DNA of 64,000 nucleotides, from the NCBI GenBank assembly GCA_001767455.1, contig MELC01000024.1:153233-217232 (forward strand). The letters run 5' to 3'. Source of the DNA: Acidobacteria bacterium RIFCSPLOWO2_12_FULL_66_21 (GTDB taxonomy: Bacteria > Acidobacteriota > Vicinamibacteria > Vicinamibacterales > 2-12-FULL-66-21). Under the pieces are notes generated by a model, which saw only the letters and a program-made list of their open reading frames with translations, was not told where the DNA came from and searched no databases. Both the position numbers and the translations under genes were made by a program. Shown here one piece after another: positions 19,401-28,310 of the stretch. The stretch's first letter is position 1. Every line of letters starts with the position of its first letter.

Positions 19401-20432
19401 CGGGTTTCGCACGAGATCGTACGGTTCGATCGGAACCGGAGTGAAGCACAACACCAGGATGACGAGCGCGACGACTGCGAGGATGGTGCGTCCGGCGCCG
19501 AGCCGCTCGTACTCGTCAATCACGCGCGGATGGCGCGGGCCGAGCACGAGGAGCATCGCGAGCATCATGACCGTCATGAACAGCCAGCTCAGGGAGATGT
19601 ACGTCATGACCATCGCGGACGCGACGGTGGCGATCGAAAGCGGCGTGGACCAGCGCCTCAACGTCGCGTAGCTGATGTGTCCCCCGTCGAGTTGTCCGAA
19701 CGGCAGCAGGTTCAGCGCGGTCGCGAGCAGCCCGAACCATGCGGCAAAGGCCATCGGATGCATGTTAAAGGTATAGCCCGCCGGGATGGTGCCGAACACG
19801 GCGGTCGCGGCAAGCTGGAACATCAACGGCAAGCCGATTGACAACCCGCTGCCCGTGGTCGGCTCGGGGATGATCGGCGACATCGACAGGCCCAGAAACA
19901 GCGCGGGCACGAGGACGGCGAATCCGGCAATCGGTCCCGCGATACCGATGTCGAAGAGAACGCGCCGGTTCGGAAACGCTTCCCTGATCTTGATGACGGC
20001 GCCGAGCGTGCCGGTGATCGGCAAGGGAGCCGGAATGAAATACGGCAGCGTCGCGTCGACGTTGTACCGCCGGCAGAGCAGGTAGTGGCCCATCTCGTGG
20101 GAGCCGAGGATGGCCAGGAGGGTTCCGCTGTACCAGAGGCCCCTCGCCAGCAGCCGCCAGTCGAACCGGTCGAATTCAGGACTGCGGCGGCCGAACTCCG
20201 ACAGGTAAGATTGGTAGTGTGCAGCCCCGGCCAGCATCGTCGTCAGGAGCGTTACGACGAACAACAGCAGGTGGACCCACAGGCGGCTGCGGAACTTTGG
20301 CGGGAGTGGGGTCCACCGCCCATCGAAAACGGGAGGACTCCATTCGCGGCCGTCGCGGGGCGAAGTTCCAGTGAACGGGTCCTCGGGAAGCGAAGGCTCT
20401 GGAAGGTCCGAGCCGTCAGGCGGATACGGCAA
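19398..20432 (-). CDS. Site-2 protease family membrane metalloprotease
   Basis: Intramembrane zinc protease of the M50 family, 344 residues. The N-terminal 45 residues are proline-rich and polar. Several hydrophobic segments follow, with the zinc-binding SHEMGHYL in one helix and the third ligand in LNLLPFGQLDGG in a later helix. Such proteases cut membrane-anchored regulators or signal-peptide remnants. The proposed start is a TTG directly after the HU stop codon (TGATTG), which implies translational coupling; no ATG is available before the first membrane segment. The last codons lie in the outer arm of the palindrome, so the C-terminus may have been reshaped by it. Confidence 0.88.
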   Translation of the reverse strand: MPYPPDGSDLPEPSLPEDPFTGTSPRDGREWSPPVFDGRWTPLPPKFRSRLWVHLLLFVVTLLTTMLAGAAHYQSYLSEFGRRSPEFDRFDWRLLARGLWYSGTLLAILGSHEMGHYLLCRRYNVDATLPYFIPAPLPITGTLGAVIKIREAFPNRRVLFDIGIAGPIAGFAVLVPALFLGLSMSPIIPEPTTGSGLSIGLPLMFQLAATAVFGTIPAGYTFNMHPMAFAAWFGLLATALNLLPFGQLDGGHISYATLRRWSTPLSIATVASAMVMTYISLSWLFMTVMMLAMLLVLGPRHPRVIDEYERLGAGRTILAVVALVILVLCFTPVPIEPYDLVRNP

Positions 20433-20705
20433 TCACCCTCCGATGTTCTGGAGGTCTTTGCCGGGCTTGAAGCGGATGGTGCGCCCGGGCGGAATGCGGA
20501 CTTCCTTGCCGGTGCGCGGGTTCCGGCCGATCCCGCGCTTTCTCGGCTTCACCTGGAAGACGCCGAATCCGCGCAGCTCGATTCGTTCGCCGCGCTGCAT
20601 CGACAGGCGCATCGCGTCGAAGACGGCATCCACGGCCACCTCGGCCTTGACCTTGGTAATGTCGGCCATTTTGGACACCTCGTTGACGATGTCAACCTTG
20701 ATCAT
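20433..20705 (-). CDS. HU/IHF family DNA-binding protein
   Basis: A 90-residue histone-like protein. It shows the family fold: two helices (VDIVNEVSKMADITKVKAE, AVDAVFDAM), the RIELRGFGVFQV strands and the DNA-minor-groove arm GRNPRTGKEVRIPP with the intercalating proline, then TIRFKPGKDLQ. It bends and compacts DNA as a homo- or heterodimer. A GAGGAGCG ribosome-binding site precedes the ATG, and a consensus-like promoter lies just upstream. HU and IHF subunits cannot be separated with certainty by eye. Confidence 0.93.
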   Translation of the reverse strand: MIKVDIVNEVSKMADITKVKAEVAVDAVFDAMRLSMQRGERIELRGFGVFQVKPRKRGIGRNPRTGKEVRIPPGRTIRFKPGKDLQNIGG

Positions 20706-20733
20706 GCTTAGGCGCTCCTCAGGATTTGTAACT

Positions 20734-20762
20734 ACTATAAATACCGTAACTTACACTGTCAA
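20734..20762 (-). promoter_or_regulatory. Sigma-70 type promoter for the HU gene
   Basis: Read on the minus strand: TTGACA (20757-20762), a 17-bp spacer and TATAGT (20734-20739). This is close to the housekeeping consensus with ideal spacing. It lies about 30 bp before the HU start and in the 82-bp gap shared with the divergent der gene. Confidence 0.8.
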
Positions 20763-20787
20763 GCCCCGTGCTAACTAGCATTATTCC

Positions 20788-22140
20788 ATGTCCCTGAAAC
20801 GCGCCTCGGCCGGACCCACGGTCGTGCTTGTCGGCCGGCCCAACGTCGGAAAGTCCACGCTCTTCAACCGCATCACGAATTCGCGGCGCTCCATTGTCAC
20901 GTCCATCGCAGGCACGACTCGCGACGTCATTTCTCTGCCCGCCGAGTGGCAGGGGACCACGTTCACGCTCGTGGACACCGGGGGAATGTTCGGCGCGAGC
21001 GAGGATCCGCTGCACGAGCTGGTGGTGATTGCGGGGCGCCGCGCGCTCGAGACGGCCGACGTTGTCGTGTTCGTGGTGGACGGCCGGGAAGGGCTCGTGC
21101 CAGCCGATCAGGAGATTGCCGCCGGCCTGCGGTCCGTCGCCGTGCCTGTCCTGATGGCGGTGAACAAGACCGACGACAAGCGCGCGCGGGGACGGTCGGC
21201 CGAGTTCTACCAGCTCGGTTTTGAGCCGGTGGTCGAACTGGCGGCCGAGCACGGCGAAGGCGTCGGGGACCTGCTCGACGAGATCATCCAGCGGTTTCCG
21301 GCGCGGCGGGGCCTCGGCGAGTCCCCGGACAGGCCCGAACAGACGGCCGTGGCGATCGTGGGACGGCCGAACGTCGGCAAGTCATCGCTCCTCAACCGGT
21401 TGCTGCGAGAGGAACGCTCCATCGTCAGCGACACGCCGGGCACCACGCGGGACACGGTCGACGCGGTCCTCAAATGGCATCACCGCATCTTCCGCATCGT
21501 GGATACGGCCGGAATCAGGCGGGCGGGGCGCGTGGCGCGCAGCGGCCAGCTCGAATCCCTGAGCGTCATCCTCGCGCGGCGCGCGATCGAGCAGGCGGAT
21601 GTCGCGGTGCTCATCGTGGACAGTTCCGAAGGAGCCGCCGACCAGGACGCGACGATCGCCGGCGAAGCGGAAAAGGCGGGCTGCGGGATCATCATCGCCG
21701 CGAACAAGTGGGACCTGATGAAGGGACGCGGCCCGGATTTCTCGAAGGAGTTCGACGACCAGCTTCGGCAGCAGATGAAGTTCCTCGATTACGCGCCGAT
21801 CCTGCACATTTCGGCCTCCACCGGGGAACGGACGCCGAAGCTGCTCGAGACGATCGACAAGGTGGCTGAGGCGCGGGTGAAGCGGATTTCGACCGGCGAG
21901 CTGAACCGGTTCATTCAGGCCGTGACCGCCGTGCACCCGCCGGCCAGCCCCGGCAAGCGCGAGGTGCGCATCATGTATGCGACGCAGAAGGGCGTCGCGC
22001 CGCCGACCTTCGTGCTGTTCACGAACATCGCGACAGAGTTTCACTTCTCCTACCAGCGGTTCCTCGTCAATCGCCTGCGCGAGTCGTTCGGGTTCATAGG
22101 CACGCCCATACGGCTGCAGGTCAGGAAGAGGGAACGATAG
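20788..22140 (+). CDS. der: Ribosome-assembly GTPase Der (EngA)
   Basis: GTPase with two consecutive G domains, needed for 50S subunit maturation. Both P-loops are present (VGRPNVGKSTLFN, VGRPNVGKSSLLN), with DTGG and DTAG switch II motifs and NKTD and NKWD guanine-specificity motifs. A C-terminal KH-like domain follows and the protein ends KRER, at the usual 450-residue length. The stop codon at 22138-22140 touches the left inverted repeat of the following element, so an insertion there would have left the gene intact. Confidence 0.96.
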   Translation: MSLKRASAGPTVVLVGRPNVGKSTLFNRITNSRRSIVTSIAGTTRDVISLPAEWQGTTFTLVDTGGMFGASEDPLHELVVIAGRRALETADVVVFVVDGREGLVPADQEIAAGLRSVAVPVLMAVNKTDDKRARGRSAEFYQLGFEPVVELAAEHGEGVGDLLDEIIQRFPARRGLGESPDRPEQTAVAIVGRPNVGKSSLLNRLLREERSIVSDTPGTTRDTVDAVLKWHHRIFRIVDTAGIRRAGRVARSGQLESLSVILARRAIEQADVAVLIVDSSEGAADQDATIAGEAEKAGCGIIIAANKWDLMKGRGPDFSKEFDDQLRQQMKFLDYAPILHISASTGERTPKLLETIDKVAEARVKRISTGELNRFIQAVTAVHPPASPGKREVRIMYATQKGVAPPTFVLFTNIATEFHFSYQRFLVNRLRESFGFIGTPIRLQVRKRER

Positions 22141-22743
22141 TCAATTCCAAACTCCAAACTCCAAACTCCAAACTCCAAACTCCAAAGGCACTCCAAACTC
22201 CAAAGGCACTCCAAACTCCAAAGGCACTCCAAACTCCAAACGGTTCATTTGCCTTCGGACCTGCGGATGATCGCTGCGACGATCTTCATGAGTTCCTCAG
22301 CTTCAATAAGCACGGGGTCATGGATCTGCGCGAGGAACCCGGTTTTGCGCAGGATTCGGAGGCGAAATCTGGTCTCCTTGAGTTCGCGCAGCGTGATCTT
22401 CCTTTTCGCCCACCGGTCACGCTCGCTTGATGCGCTGTCGGCCTCCTCATAGTTGGCCCCGGCCGACGTCCCGCACCTCAATAGTTGCCCTGAAAGTTCA
22501 ACCGCGACCGGACCGCGGGTGTGCAGGTACTGCACCAGCCGAACGACCGTGCACCCAAAGAGAAGTAGCCTTTCGCGCACATCGTAAGGCTTTTTCGGAA
22601 TGTTCCAATCTGATTCGTCCATGTACCAGCACCGTCCGTGCCACATGCCAGTTGACAAGATCTGATCTGGATTTTGGAATTTGAACTTTGGAATTTGAAT
22701 TGTGAAGTGCGTTTGGAGTTTGGAATTTGGAGTTTGGAATTGA
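22141..22743. mobile_element. Putative element: four-helix-bundle gene between heptamer inverted repeats
   Basis: A 603-bp unit filling the space between der and the kinase gene. The left arm (22141-22240) begins TCAATTCCAAACTCCAAA and consists of CTCCAAA heptamers, the latter part organised as three 18-bp copies of GGCACTCCAAACTCCAAA. The right arm (22669-22743) ends with the exact reverse complement of the first 18 bases, preceded by more TTTGGAGTTTGGAAT-type units. The single gene inside reads leftward. The ends abut the der stop codon and the kinase stop codon within 0-1 bp. Classing it as mobile is inference; target-site duplications are not obvious. Confidence 0.6.
22245..22622 (-). CDS. 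Four-helix-bundle protein (S23/IVS-type)
   Basis: A 125-residue, almost entirely alpha-helical protein. The block RCGTSAGANYEEADSASSERD followed by KRKITLRELKETRFRLRIL is the hallmark of the four-helix-bundle family found in 23S rRNA intervening sequences and, more distantly, in the Avd accessory protein of diversity-generating retroelements. Family members form pentamer-like bundles and bind nucleic acid. No rRNA or reverse transcriptase gene is near. The gene sits between inverted repeats and its GC content looks lower than that of its neighbours, suggesting acquisition. The ATG at 22622 is chosen from the usual family N-terminus; no clear ribosome-binding site is seen. Confidence 0.88.
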   Translation of the reverse strand: MDESDWNIPKKPYDVRERLLLFGCTVVRLVQYLHTRGPVAVELSGQLLRCGTSAGANYEEADSASSERDRWAKRKITLRELKETRFRLRILRKTGFLAQIHDPVLIEAEELMKIVAAIIRRSEGK

Positions 22744-22744
22744 C

Positions 22745-25477
22745 TCAGTCCAGGATCTTCCGCCCCAGGAGAGGCGCCCCGCCGCGGGCGGCATAGAAGC
22801 CGTAGAGCGCCATGGCCGCTGCGGCGGCGAGCGTCCATGCGGACGTCACGAAGAACCATCGTCCGGGATCGAGGGTGAGCGCGGCCTGGCTGACGAAGAA
22901 GCTGAAGAAAAAGTAGACCGATGTCGCGAGCAGGCCGAACCGGAGCACGAGCCAGAGGATAGCGGAGATGACGATCGTGCCGATCACCGCGCCGAGCCAC
23001 CCCGGGCCCGGGCTGTTGCCGAAGCCGCTCGCGGATGTGAACAGGAAGAACAACAGCGCCACCAGCGCTGTCAGCCACACGCGACGCAGTATCAGCCTGA
23101 GAATGACGATCCCGAAGATGCACCACAGCGCGTTGAAGAGCGCATTGAACATCGCGTTGCCCGAGCTCGCCATGAGATAGCGAAGGCCGTCCAGATCGCT
23201 CATGCGGAAACTGATGTTCGCATGCGGCGAATATCCGAACAGCGGCAGGAGCAGCGTGGCGGCGCGCTCGAGCAGTTCCAGGCCCGCACCGAAGAGACAG
23301 CCGATGAGGACGTCGCGTCCGACCTGGGGATCGAAGAAGTCGCCGGAGATCAGGCGCGACCAGGTGATCAGGGTCGTCGGCCAGAACCGCCGCACGTAGG
23401 GCTCGAGGGCGATGTAGAGGACCCAGGTCACCGCGGCCGACCACAGCGCGGTGCCCTGCCCGCCGAAGAACCGGCCGATCTCGGTACTGAGAATGGGCAC
23501 GTGAGTCGCGCCGAGCAGCCACGATCCCAGCGCGACGACGAGCACGGTCGCCGCGAGGCGGAGCGCTCCGCGGCGATCGCCGCGCCCCTTGCGCCAGTTG
23601 TGCCGGGCGACCAGGAGCGCCCCGAACAGCACGGCCATGACGAGGCCCGTCACGATCGCCTCCAGCCAGCGCGCGGGGCCCGCCACCGCCGTCGCGGGCA
23701 TGCGCGCCGGCCTCGTCCACGGCGCGATCATCTGGAAGTCCACGACGCGCCCTCGATAGGCGGCCGCTTCGACGCGCAACCGGAGGTCCGGCCAGTTCGG
23801 CATCGGCCCTTCCCAGCCCGCGCGGGCGTCGGAGTACATGCGCGGCGTCCACTCAGGCGGAATCGCGGTGAACTGTCGCATGTCCAGGCCCGCAGCGTCG
23901 AACAGCGCCGGCCATGGAGGGGCAGCGGGCGCGGACGACGTGTCGGGCACTTGCGGAGGAACCGCCATGAACTGGAGCAGCCGTCCCTCCGTGTCGAGTT
24001 GAAGGGCGGTCATGCCCGAGATCGTATGGGGAGGATCGGAGTAGCTGACGCCCGATCGATCGCCGGTCGGCACGAGCGTCGTCGGGCTGGTGCGCCGCCA
24101 GTAGTACACGAGGGGAGGCTGGCCGCTGGCCAGTCGCGCGCGATCGAATGCTCCGCCATGCGTCGTCGCGTACGAATAGTAATCGGATGCGGGCGAAAAG
24201 CCGGCCGCGGTGTCCGCCGGCGCGTCGACATAACCGAGCCGGTGCGCAATTTCCGTTGCCCGCTCGGCGAGGACCGCGGGCGGCTTCGACGCGGGTATCA
24301 GGTTCAGAACCGACGTACGCCCGGCGGCCGCCGCGATTCCCAGGAGACACACGAGCGTGGCGGCCAGCGCGGCCACAGCGGTCAAGGGCGAGAGCGCACT
24401 CGAACTGCCGGCGGCGGCGACCATCTCCGGCGACGGCGTTTCCCCCGCCGCGAGCGCGGCGGCGAGCGGATCGCCGCCCGGCAGCGCCGCCGCGACCGCC
24501 AGCGCCGACGCCGGCCGGTGCTCCGGCGCGCGTTCGAGGCAGCGCAGCACGGCGCGATCGATCGCGGGATCGAGGTCGCGGACGACTTCCGATGGCGGCG
24601 GAATGCCGCCTTCCTCGCGCTGCCGCACGATCTCCGCGATCGTCGTCCCCTCGAGCGCGCGGCGGCCCGTGAACAGCTCGTACAGCACGAGCCCCAGCGC
24701 GTAGATATCGCTGCGCGCCGTCACTTGCTGGCCGGCCATCTGTTCCGGCGCCATGTAGGCCGGCGTCCCGGCGTGAATCGCTTCGCCGATCGCGCCCGCG
24801 AGGCCGAAGTCGGTGATGCGCACCTTGCCCGCGCCGTCGATCATCACGTTGGCCGGCTTGAAATCGCGATGGACCACCCCGCGCTCGTGCGCGGCCGCGA
24901 GCCCGGCGCACATCTGGCGCGCCAGTTCGAGCGCCCGGTCCGTCGGGAATCGGCCGATGCGGCGGAGCAGCGACGACAGATCTTCGCCGTCCACGTACTC
25001 CATCGACAGGAAGGTGTGCCCGTCCACTTCGTCGATGTCGTACACGCGGCAGACGTGCGGGTGCGAGACCTGCCGCGCCATGCGCACTTCGGTATGCAAC
25101 TGCGTCAGGCGGGCGGGATCGCGATCGACATCGAGCGGCAGGAACTTCAGCGCGACCGGCTGTCCGAGCTTCAGATCGTCAGCGCGGTACACCTCGCCCA
25201 TCCCGCCGCGCCCCAGGCGGCCGACGATCCGGTACCGGCCGCCGAGCAGCGTGCCCGGCGGAAACCGCCCGTGGTCGATCGCGCCCGACGATGACAGCCA
25301 GCCGGTTGCGGGCGTCGCTGCCTTCCCGCTCGACGGTGCGCTCGTCGCTCCAGGCGCCATCCGCGTCTCGTCGTCGCCCGGGCGCGTGGCCACGGCACCG
25401 CTCAGCGGTGTACGGCACTGCGGACACGCGCCGAGGGCGTCAGGGAACTGCGTCGAGCAGGTGCGACAAGTGGCCAT
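22745..25477 (-). CDS. Serine/threonine protein kinase with zinc ribbon and polytopic membrane module
   Basis: A 910-residue protein. Cys4, Cys7, Cys18 and Cys21 form an N-terminal zinc ribbon. The kinase domain spans roughly residues 80-340: GRGGMGEVY glycine loop, Lys111, HRDFKPAN with Asp205, DFG at 223-225 and the APEQ activation-segment end. A membrane segment then leads to an extracytoplasmic-looking region and a C-terminal part with about eight hydrophobic segments. That last part resembles no transporter or protease I can name. The ATG overlaps the stop of the upstream paralogue (TGATG), so both are co-translated. Catalytic residues are intact. The sensed signal and targets are unknown. 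The larger open frame upstream of this ATG is only antisense coding noise. Confidence 0.88.
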   Translation of the reverse strand: MATCRTCSTQFPDALGACPQCRTPLSGAVATRPGDDETRMAPGATSAPSSGKAATPATGWLSSSGAIDHGRFPPGTLLGGRYRIVGRLGRGGMGEVYRADDLKLGQPVALKFLPLDVDRDPARLTQLHTEVRMARQVSHPHVCRVYDIDEVDGHTFLSMEYVDGEDLSSLLRRIGRFPTDRALELARQMCAGLAAAHERGVVHRDFKPANVMIDGAGKVRITDFGLAGAIGEAIHAGTPAYMAPEQMAGQQVTARSDIYALGLVLYELFTGRRALEGTTIAEIVRQREEGGIPPPSEVVRDLDPAIDRAVLRCLERAPEHRPASALAVAAALPGGDPLAAALAAGETPSPEMVAAAGSSSALSPLTAVAALAATLVCLLGIAAAAGRTSVLNLIPASKPPAVLAERATEIAHRLGYVDAPADTAAGFSPASDYYSYATTHGGAFDRARLASGQPPLVYYWRRTSPTTLVPTGDRSGVSYSDPPHTISGMTALQLDTEGRLLQFMAVPPQVPDTSSAPAAPPWPALFDAAGLDMRQFTAIPPEWTPRMYSDARAGWEGPMPNWPDLRLRVEAAAYRGRVVDFQMIAPWTRPARMPATAVAGPARWLEAIVTGLVMAVLFGALLVARHNWRKGRGDRRGALRLAATVLVVALGSWLLGATHVPILSTEIGRFFGGQGTALWSAAVTWVLYIALEPYVRRFWPTTLITWSRLISGDFFDPQVGRDVLIGCLFGAGLELLERAATLLLPLFGYSPHANISFRMSDLDGLRYLMASSGNAMFNALFNALWCIFGIVILRLILRRVWLTALVALLFFLFTSASGFGNSPGPGWLGAVIGTIVISAILWLVLRFGLLATSVYFFFSFFVSQAALTLDPGRWFFVTSAWTLAAAAAMALYGFYAARGGAPLLGRKILD

Positions 25478-28182
25478 CAAAAATCGCCAGGCGCCGCGTC
25501 GCGTACGGCGCCGCGGCGCGCTAGATAGCAGGCGCCGAGACCCATGGCCGTCACGACGGCCAGGGGCCAGAGTCCTGCGACGCCGTACCACGCGGACAGG
25601 CGCAGCGTGAGCGGCGCGCGCAACAGCACGAAATGCGTCGCCAAGGCGCCCATCGTCGCCAGCAGTCCGAACCGGATGATCGTCGTGACGAAGATCGCGA
25701 TGATCCCGCCGCCGATGACCAGGTCGAGGATTGGCGTGCCGGCGGGGAACATGCCGGAGAGCGCCACCGGTGTGTAGACGATGATGCCGACGCCGGCGGC
25801 CAGCCACCGCCGCTTCAGCCAGATCAGCAACGCCACGATCCCGACGACGCCCAACATGGCCGACTGCACCGCATCTCCGAGCCGCGCGGTGAGATATGCG
25901 AGCATCTCGCGCGTGCCAAGCAGCAGCGTGGCGTCGAACGTGATGGGCATCGGCTCCGGGCGTCCGGCGAGCGGGGGTATGACATTGTGCACCGCGAAGA
26001 GCACCGTCATCGCCATCCCCGCCGACACCCCAATCATGACATCGGCGCCAACCCGCGGATCGTTCCACCGGCCGGCAACCAGGCGCGTCCACCCGATCAG
26101 GCTGTCGGGAGAGTAGCGGCGCACGTATGGCTCGAGGCCCAGATAGGTCAGCCATATGAGCGCGCCGTCGAACAGCCCGCCGCCGATGGCGGAGAACAGG
26201 CGCTGGACATCCGCGCTGAGCGGCATCACGTGCGGCCGAAGGACCCAGGCGATCATATTGGCGGCGACGAGCAGCGTGGCGGCAAAGAACGCACCCCGGC
26301 GGTCGCCGCGGCCGAGCCGGAGATTGCGGCGGGCGAGGATCGCGCCCGCCAGCATCAGCCCGGGCATGACCATCGCCGCGATGCCCGACATGAGGACGTT
26401 GAACAACGACGGCGCGATCGGCGCCAGGCGCGCCGATCGGGTCCACGGTCCCGCAATCACGAGCGAGACGAGCTTGCCCGCGTACGCGGCGGCTTCGAGG
26501 CGCACCACTTGATCCGGTTGCTCGGGCAGGCGTCCTTCCCAGGCCATGCGCGTGTCGGCGAACGTGACTGGTACCCACGTCGGCGTCACAGGGCTGAACG
26601 ACCCGTAGGGGAGACCCGCAAGCTCGAAGACCATCGCCCAGTCGACGGGCTTGGGAGCGGCTTGCGCGCCCTGGATCGGCTCGGGCACCGCAACGAACTC
26701 GGACAACCGTCCCGATCCGTCCACGACCGTGATAGTCATGCCGGCCGCGTTCAGCGGCGGATTCGTACCCGCGACTGGGTTCTCGTTACCGAGGGGTACG
26801 AGCGCGCGGGGGCTCGTGCGGTACCACAGGATGAGCGCCTCCGGCCGATTCCTGCCGAGCCGGCTCCAGCGATCGCGCGCGACGGTGGTTCTCTCGACAT
26901 AGCGTGCGTAGTCGAGCGAGAACCCCATTCCGCGGGCGGCGGACGCGGCGGGGGTGGGCTCGTACCCGAGCCGCGCGAGCGCCTCGACGGCGCGATCCTG
27001 CAGCGCGTCGGGAGGTTTCGGCACGGGAAGCCGGTTGATCAGCATCACACGCTGGTAGAGCGCGAGCACCGCGACGAGCGACACGACAATCCACGCCGCC
27101 GCCGCCATCACACGGCGCCGGGAGACCGCCTCGATTCCGCCCGCGGCCGCGACCATCGCGGGCGAGGGGGTCTCGCCCGCGGCGAGCGCGGCAGCCAGGG
27201 GATCGCCCCCGGGCAGCGAGGCGGCCACCAACAGGGCCGACGCCGGCCGCTGCTCCGGTGTCGGCCGCAGGCAGCGGAGGAGGGCGCGTTCGATCGCGGG
27301 ATCGAGATCGCGCACGATAGCGGTCGGCGGCGTGATGCCCGACTGCTCGCGCTTGTGGATCAGCTCCGCCAGGTTACTTCCGTCGAGGGCGCGTTGTCCC
27401 GTGAAGATCTCGTACAGGACGAGGCCAAGCGCGTAGATATCGCTGCGGGTCGTGACCTCGCCGCCCGCGAGCTGCTCGGGCGCCATGTAGGCGGGCGTCC
27501 CGGCCCGGATCGCCTCGCCGGAAACGCCCGCCAGCCCGAAATCCGTGATGCGGGCCTTGCCGGTGCCGTCGATCATCACGTTGGCGGGCTTGAGATCGCG
27601 GTGCACGACGCCGCGTTCGTGCGCCGCGGCCAGGCCCGCGCAGATCTGCCGGGCAATCTCGAGCGCGCGATCCTGCGGGAAGCGCCCGACCCGCCGCAGC
27701 AGCGAGGCGAGATCCTCACCGTCGACGTACTCCATCGAGATGAAAGTGTGCCCCTCGATCTCGTCGATGTCGTACACGCGGCAGACGTTCGGGTGCGAGA
27801 CCTGCCGCGCCATGCGCACTTCGGTATGCAACTGCGTCAGGCGGGCGGGATCGCGATCCACGTCGAGCGGCAGGAACTTGAGGGCGACCGGCTGTCCGAG
27901 CTTCAGATCGTCAGCGCGGTACACCTCGCCCATCCCGCCGCGGCCCAGGCGGCCGACGGTGCGATAGCGGCCGCCGAGCAGCGTCCCCGGTGGAAACCGT
28001 CCGTGGTCGATGTCGTCTGACGACGAAAGCCACCCGCTCGACGTGCGGGAGCGGTGCTCCTGGGGATGGGATGGGGAAGACGGCGTGAGCCGTGTCGGCG
28101 CGTCCGAGCTGACCTCGCCGAAGCCGCGAGGCGAAGGCGGGGAGTTGTCGAGAGCGAGCCTAGTGATGGTGTCAGCCGACAA
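25477..28182 (-). CDS. Serine/threonine protein kinase, tandem paralogue of the downstream gene
   Basis: At least 901 residues counted from a TTG. The kinase domain shows GRGGMGEVY, Lys102, HRDLKPAN (Asp196), DFG (214-216) and APEQ, all intact. A membrane-spanning segment, an extracytoplasmic-looking domain and a multi-helix C-terminal module follow, matching the layout of the next gene. The TTG is probably not the true start. The same frame continues upstream through CPSCAAELDAGVTACPRCGAAL, a zinc ribbon like that of the paralogue, but no ATG, GTG or TTG precedes it; ATT (28251, 28272) or CTG (28263) are the only candidates. Over about 200 nt the kinase coding sequence is nearly identical to the paralogue while the membrane parts have diverged strongly. 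Confidence 0.87.
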   Translation of the reverse strand: MSADTITRLALDNSPPSPRGFGEVSSDAPTRLTPSSPSHPQEHRSRTSSGWLSSSDDIDHGRFPPGTLLGGRYRTVGRLGRGGMGEVYRADDLKLGQPVALKFLPLDVDRDPARLTQLHTEVRMARQVSHPNVCRVYDIDEIEGHTFISMEYVDGEDLASLLRRVGRFPQDRALEIARQICAGLAAAHERGVVHRDLKPANVMIDGTGKARITDFGLAGVSGEAIRAGTPAYMAPEQLAGGEVTTRSDIYALGLVLYEIFTGQRALDGSNLAELIHKREQSGITPPTAIVRDLDPAIERALLRCLRPTPEQRPASALLVAASLPGGDPLAAALAAGETPSPAMVAAAGGIEAVSRRRVMAAAAWIVVSLVAVLALYQRVMLINRLPVPKPPDALQDRAVEALARLGYEPTPAASAARGMGFSLDYARYVERTTVARDRWSRLGRNRPEALILWYRTSPRALVPLGNENPVAGTNPPLNAAGMTITVVDGSGRLSEFVAVPEPIQGAQAAPKPVDWAMVFELAGLPYGSFSPVTPTWVPVTFADTRMAWEGRLPEQPDQVVRLEAAAYAGKLVSLVIAGPWTRSARLAPIAPSLFNVLMSGIAAMVMPGLMLAGAILARRNLRLGRGDRRGAFFAATLLVAANMIAWVLRPHVMPLSADVQRLFSAIGGGLFDGALIWLTYLGLEPYVRRYSPDSLIGWTRLVAGRWNDPRVGADVMIGVSAGMAMTVLFAVHNVIPPLAGRPEPMPITFDATLLLGTREMLAYLTARLGDAVQSAMLGVVGIVALLIWLKRRWLAAGVGIIVYTPVALSGMFPAGTPILDLVIGGGIIAIFVTTIIRFGLLATMGALATHFVLLRAPLTLRLSAWYGVAGLWPLAVVTAMGLGACYLARRGAVRDAAPGDF

Positions 28183-28290
28183 GGCGGCGCCGCAGCGCGG
28201 GCATGCAGTGACGCCGGCGTCGAGCTCGGCCGCGCACGAGGGACACGGAATGTGGGCCGCCAGACCCGCAATTCTAATCGAACTGTCTGG

Positions 28291-28296
28291 TATACT
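28291..28296 (+). promoter_or_regulatory. Likely -10 element for the MerR gene
   Basis: TATACT lies 14 bp before the MerR start codon, in the short space shared with the divergent kinase gene. No good -35 is visible at 16-18 bp spacing. The MerR transcript would have a very short leader. The element overlaps the region where the kinase gene must start, so the two genes may influence each other. Confidence 0.4.
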
Positions 28297-28310
28297 GGCC
28301 GGGCGCCCCG

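Noticed and set aside
22141..22240. CRISPR-like array of regular short repeats
   Set aside because: Units are 7 or 18 bp with no unique spacers and no cas genes; it is a tandem array, not repeat-spacer.
22245..22622. Diversity-generating retroelement, because the protein is related to Avd
   Set aside because: No reverse transcriptase, template repeat or variable repeat is present in the window.
22141..22743. Intervening sequence within 23S rRNA
   Set aside because: Flanks are protein-coding genes (der and a kinase); no rRNA sequence is seen.
22727..25294. Long plus-strand open frame opposite the first kinase gene
   Set aside because: Arginine/proline-rich shadow of a GC-rich gene; the minus-strand product has complete kinase motifs.
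25633..28020. Long plus-strand open frame opposite the second kinase gene
   Set aside because: Same reason; the two shadows resemble each other only because the kinase genes are paralogues.
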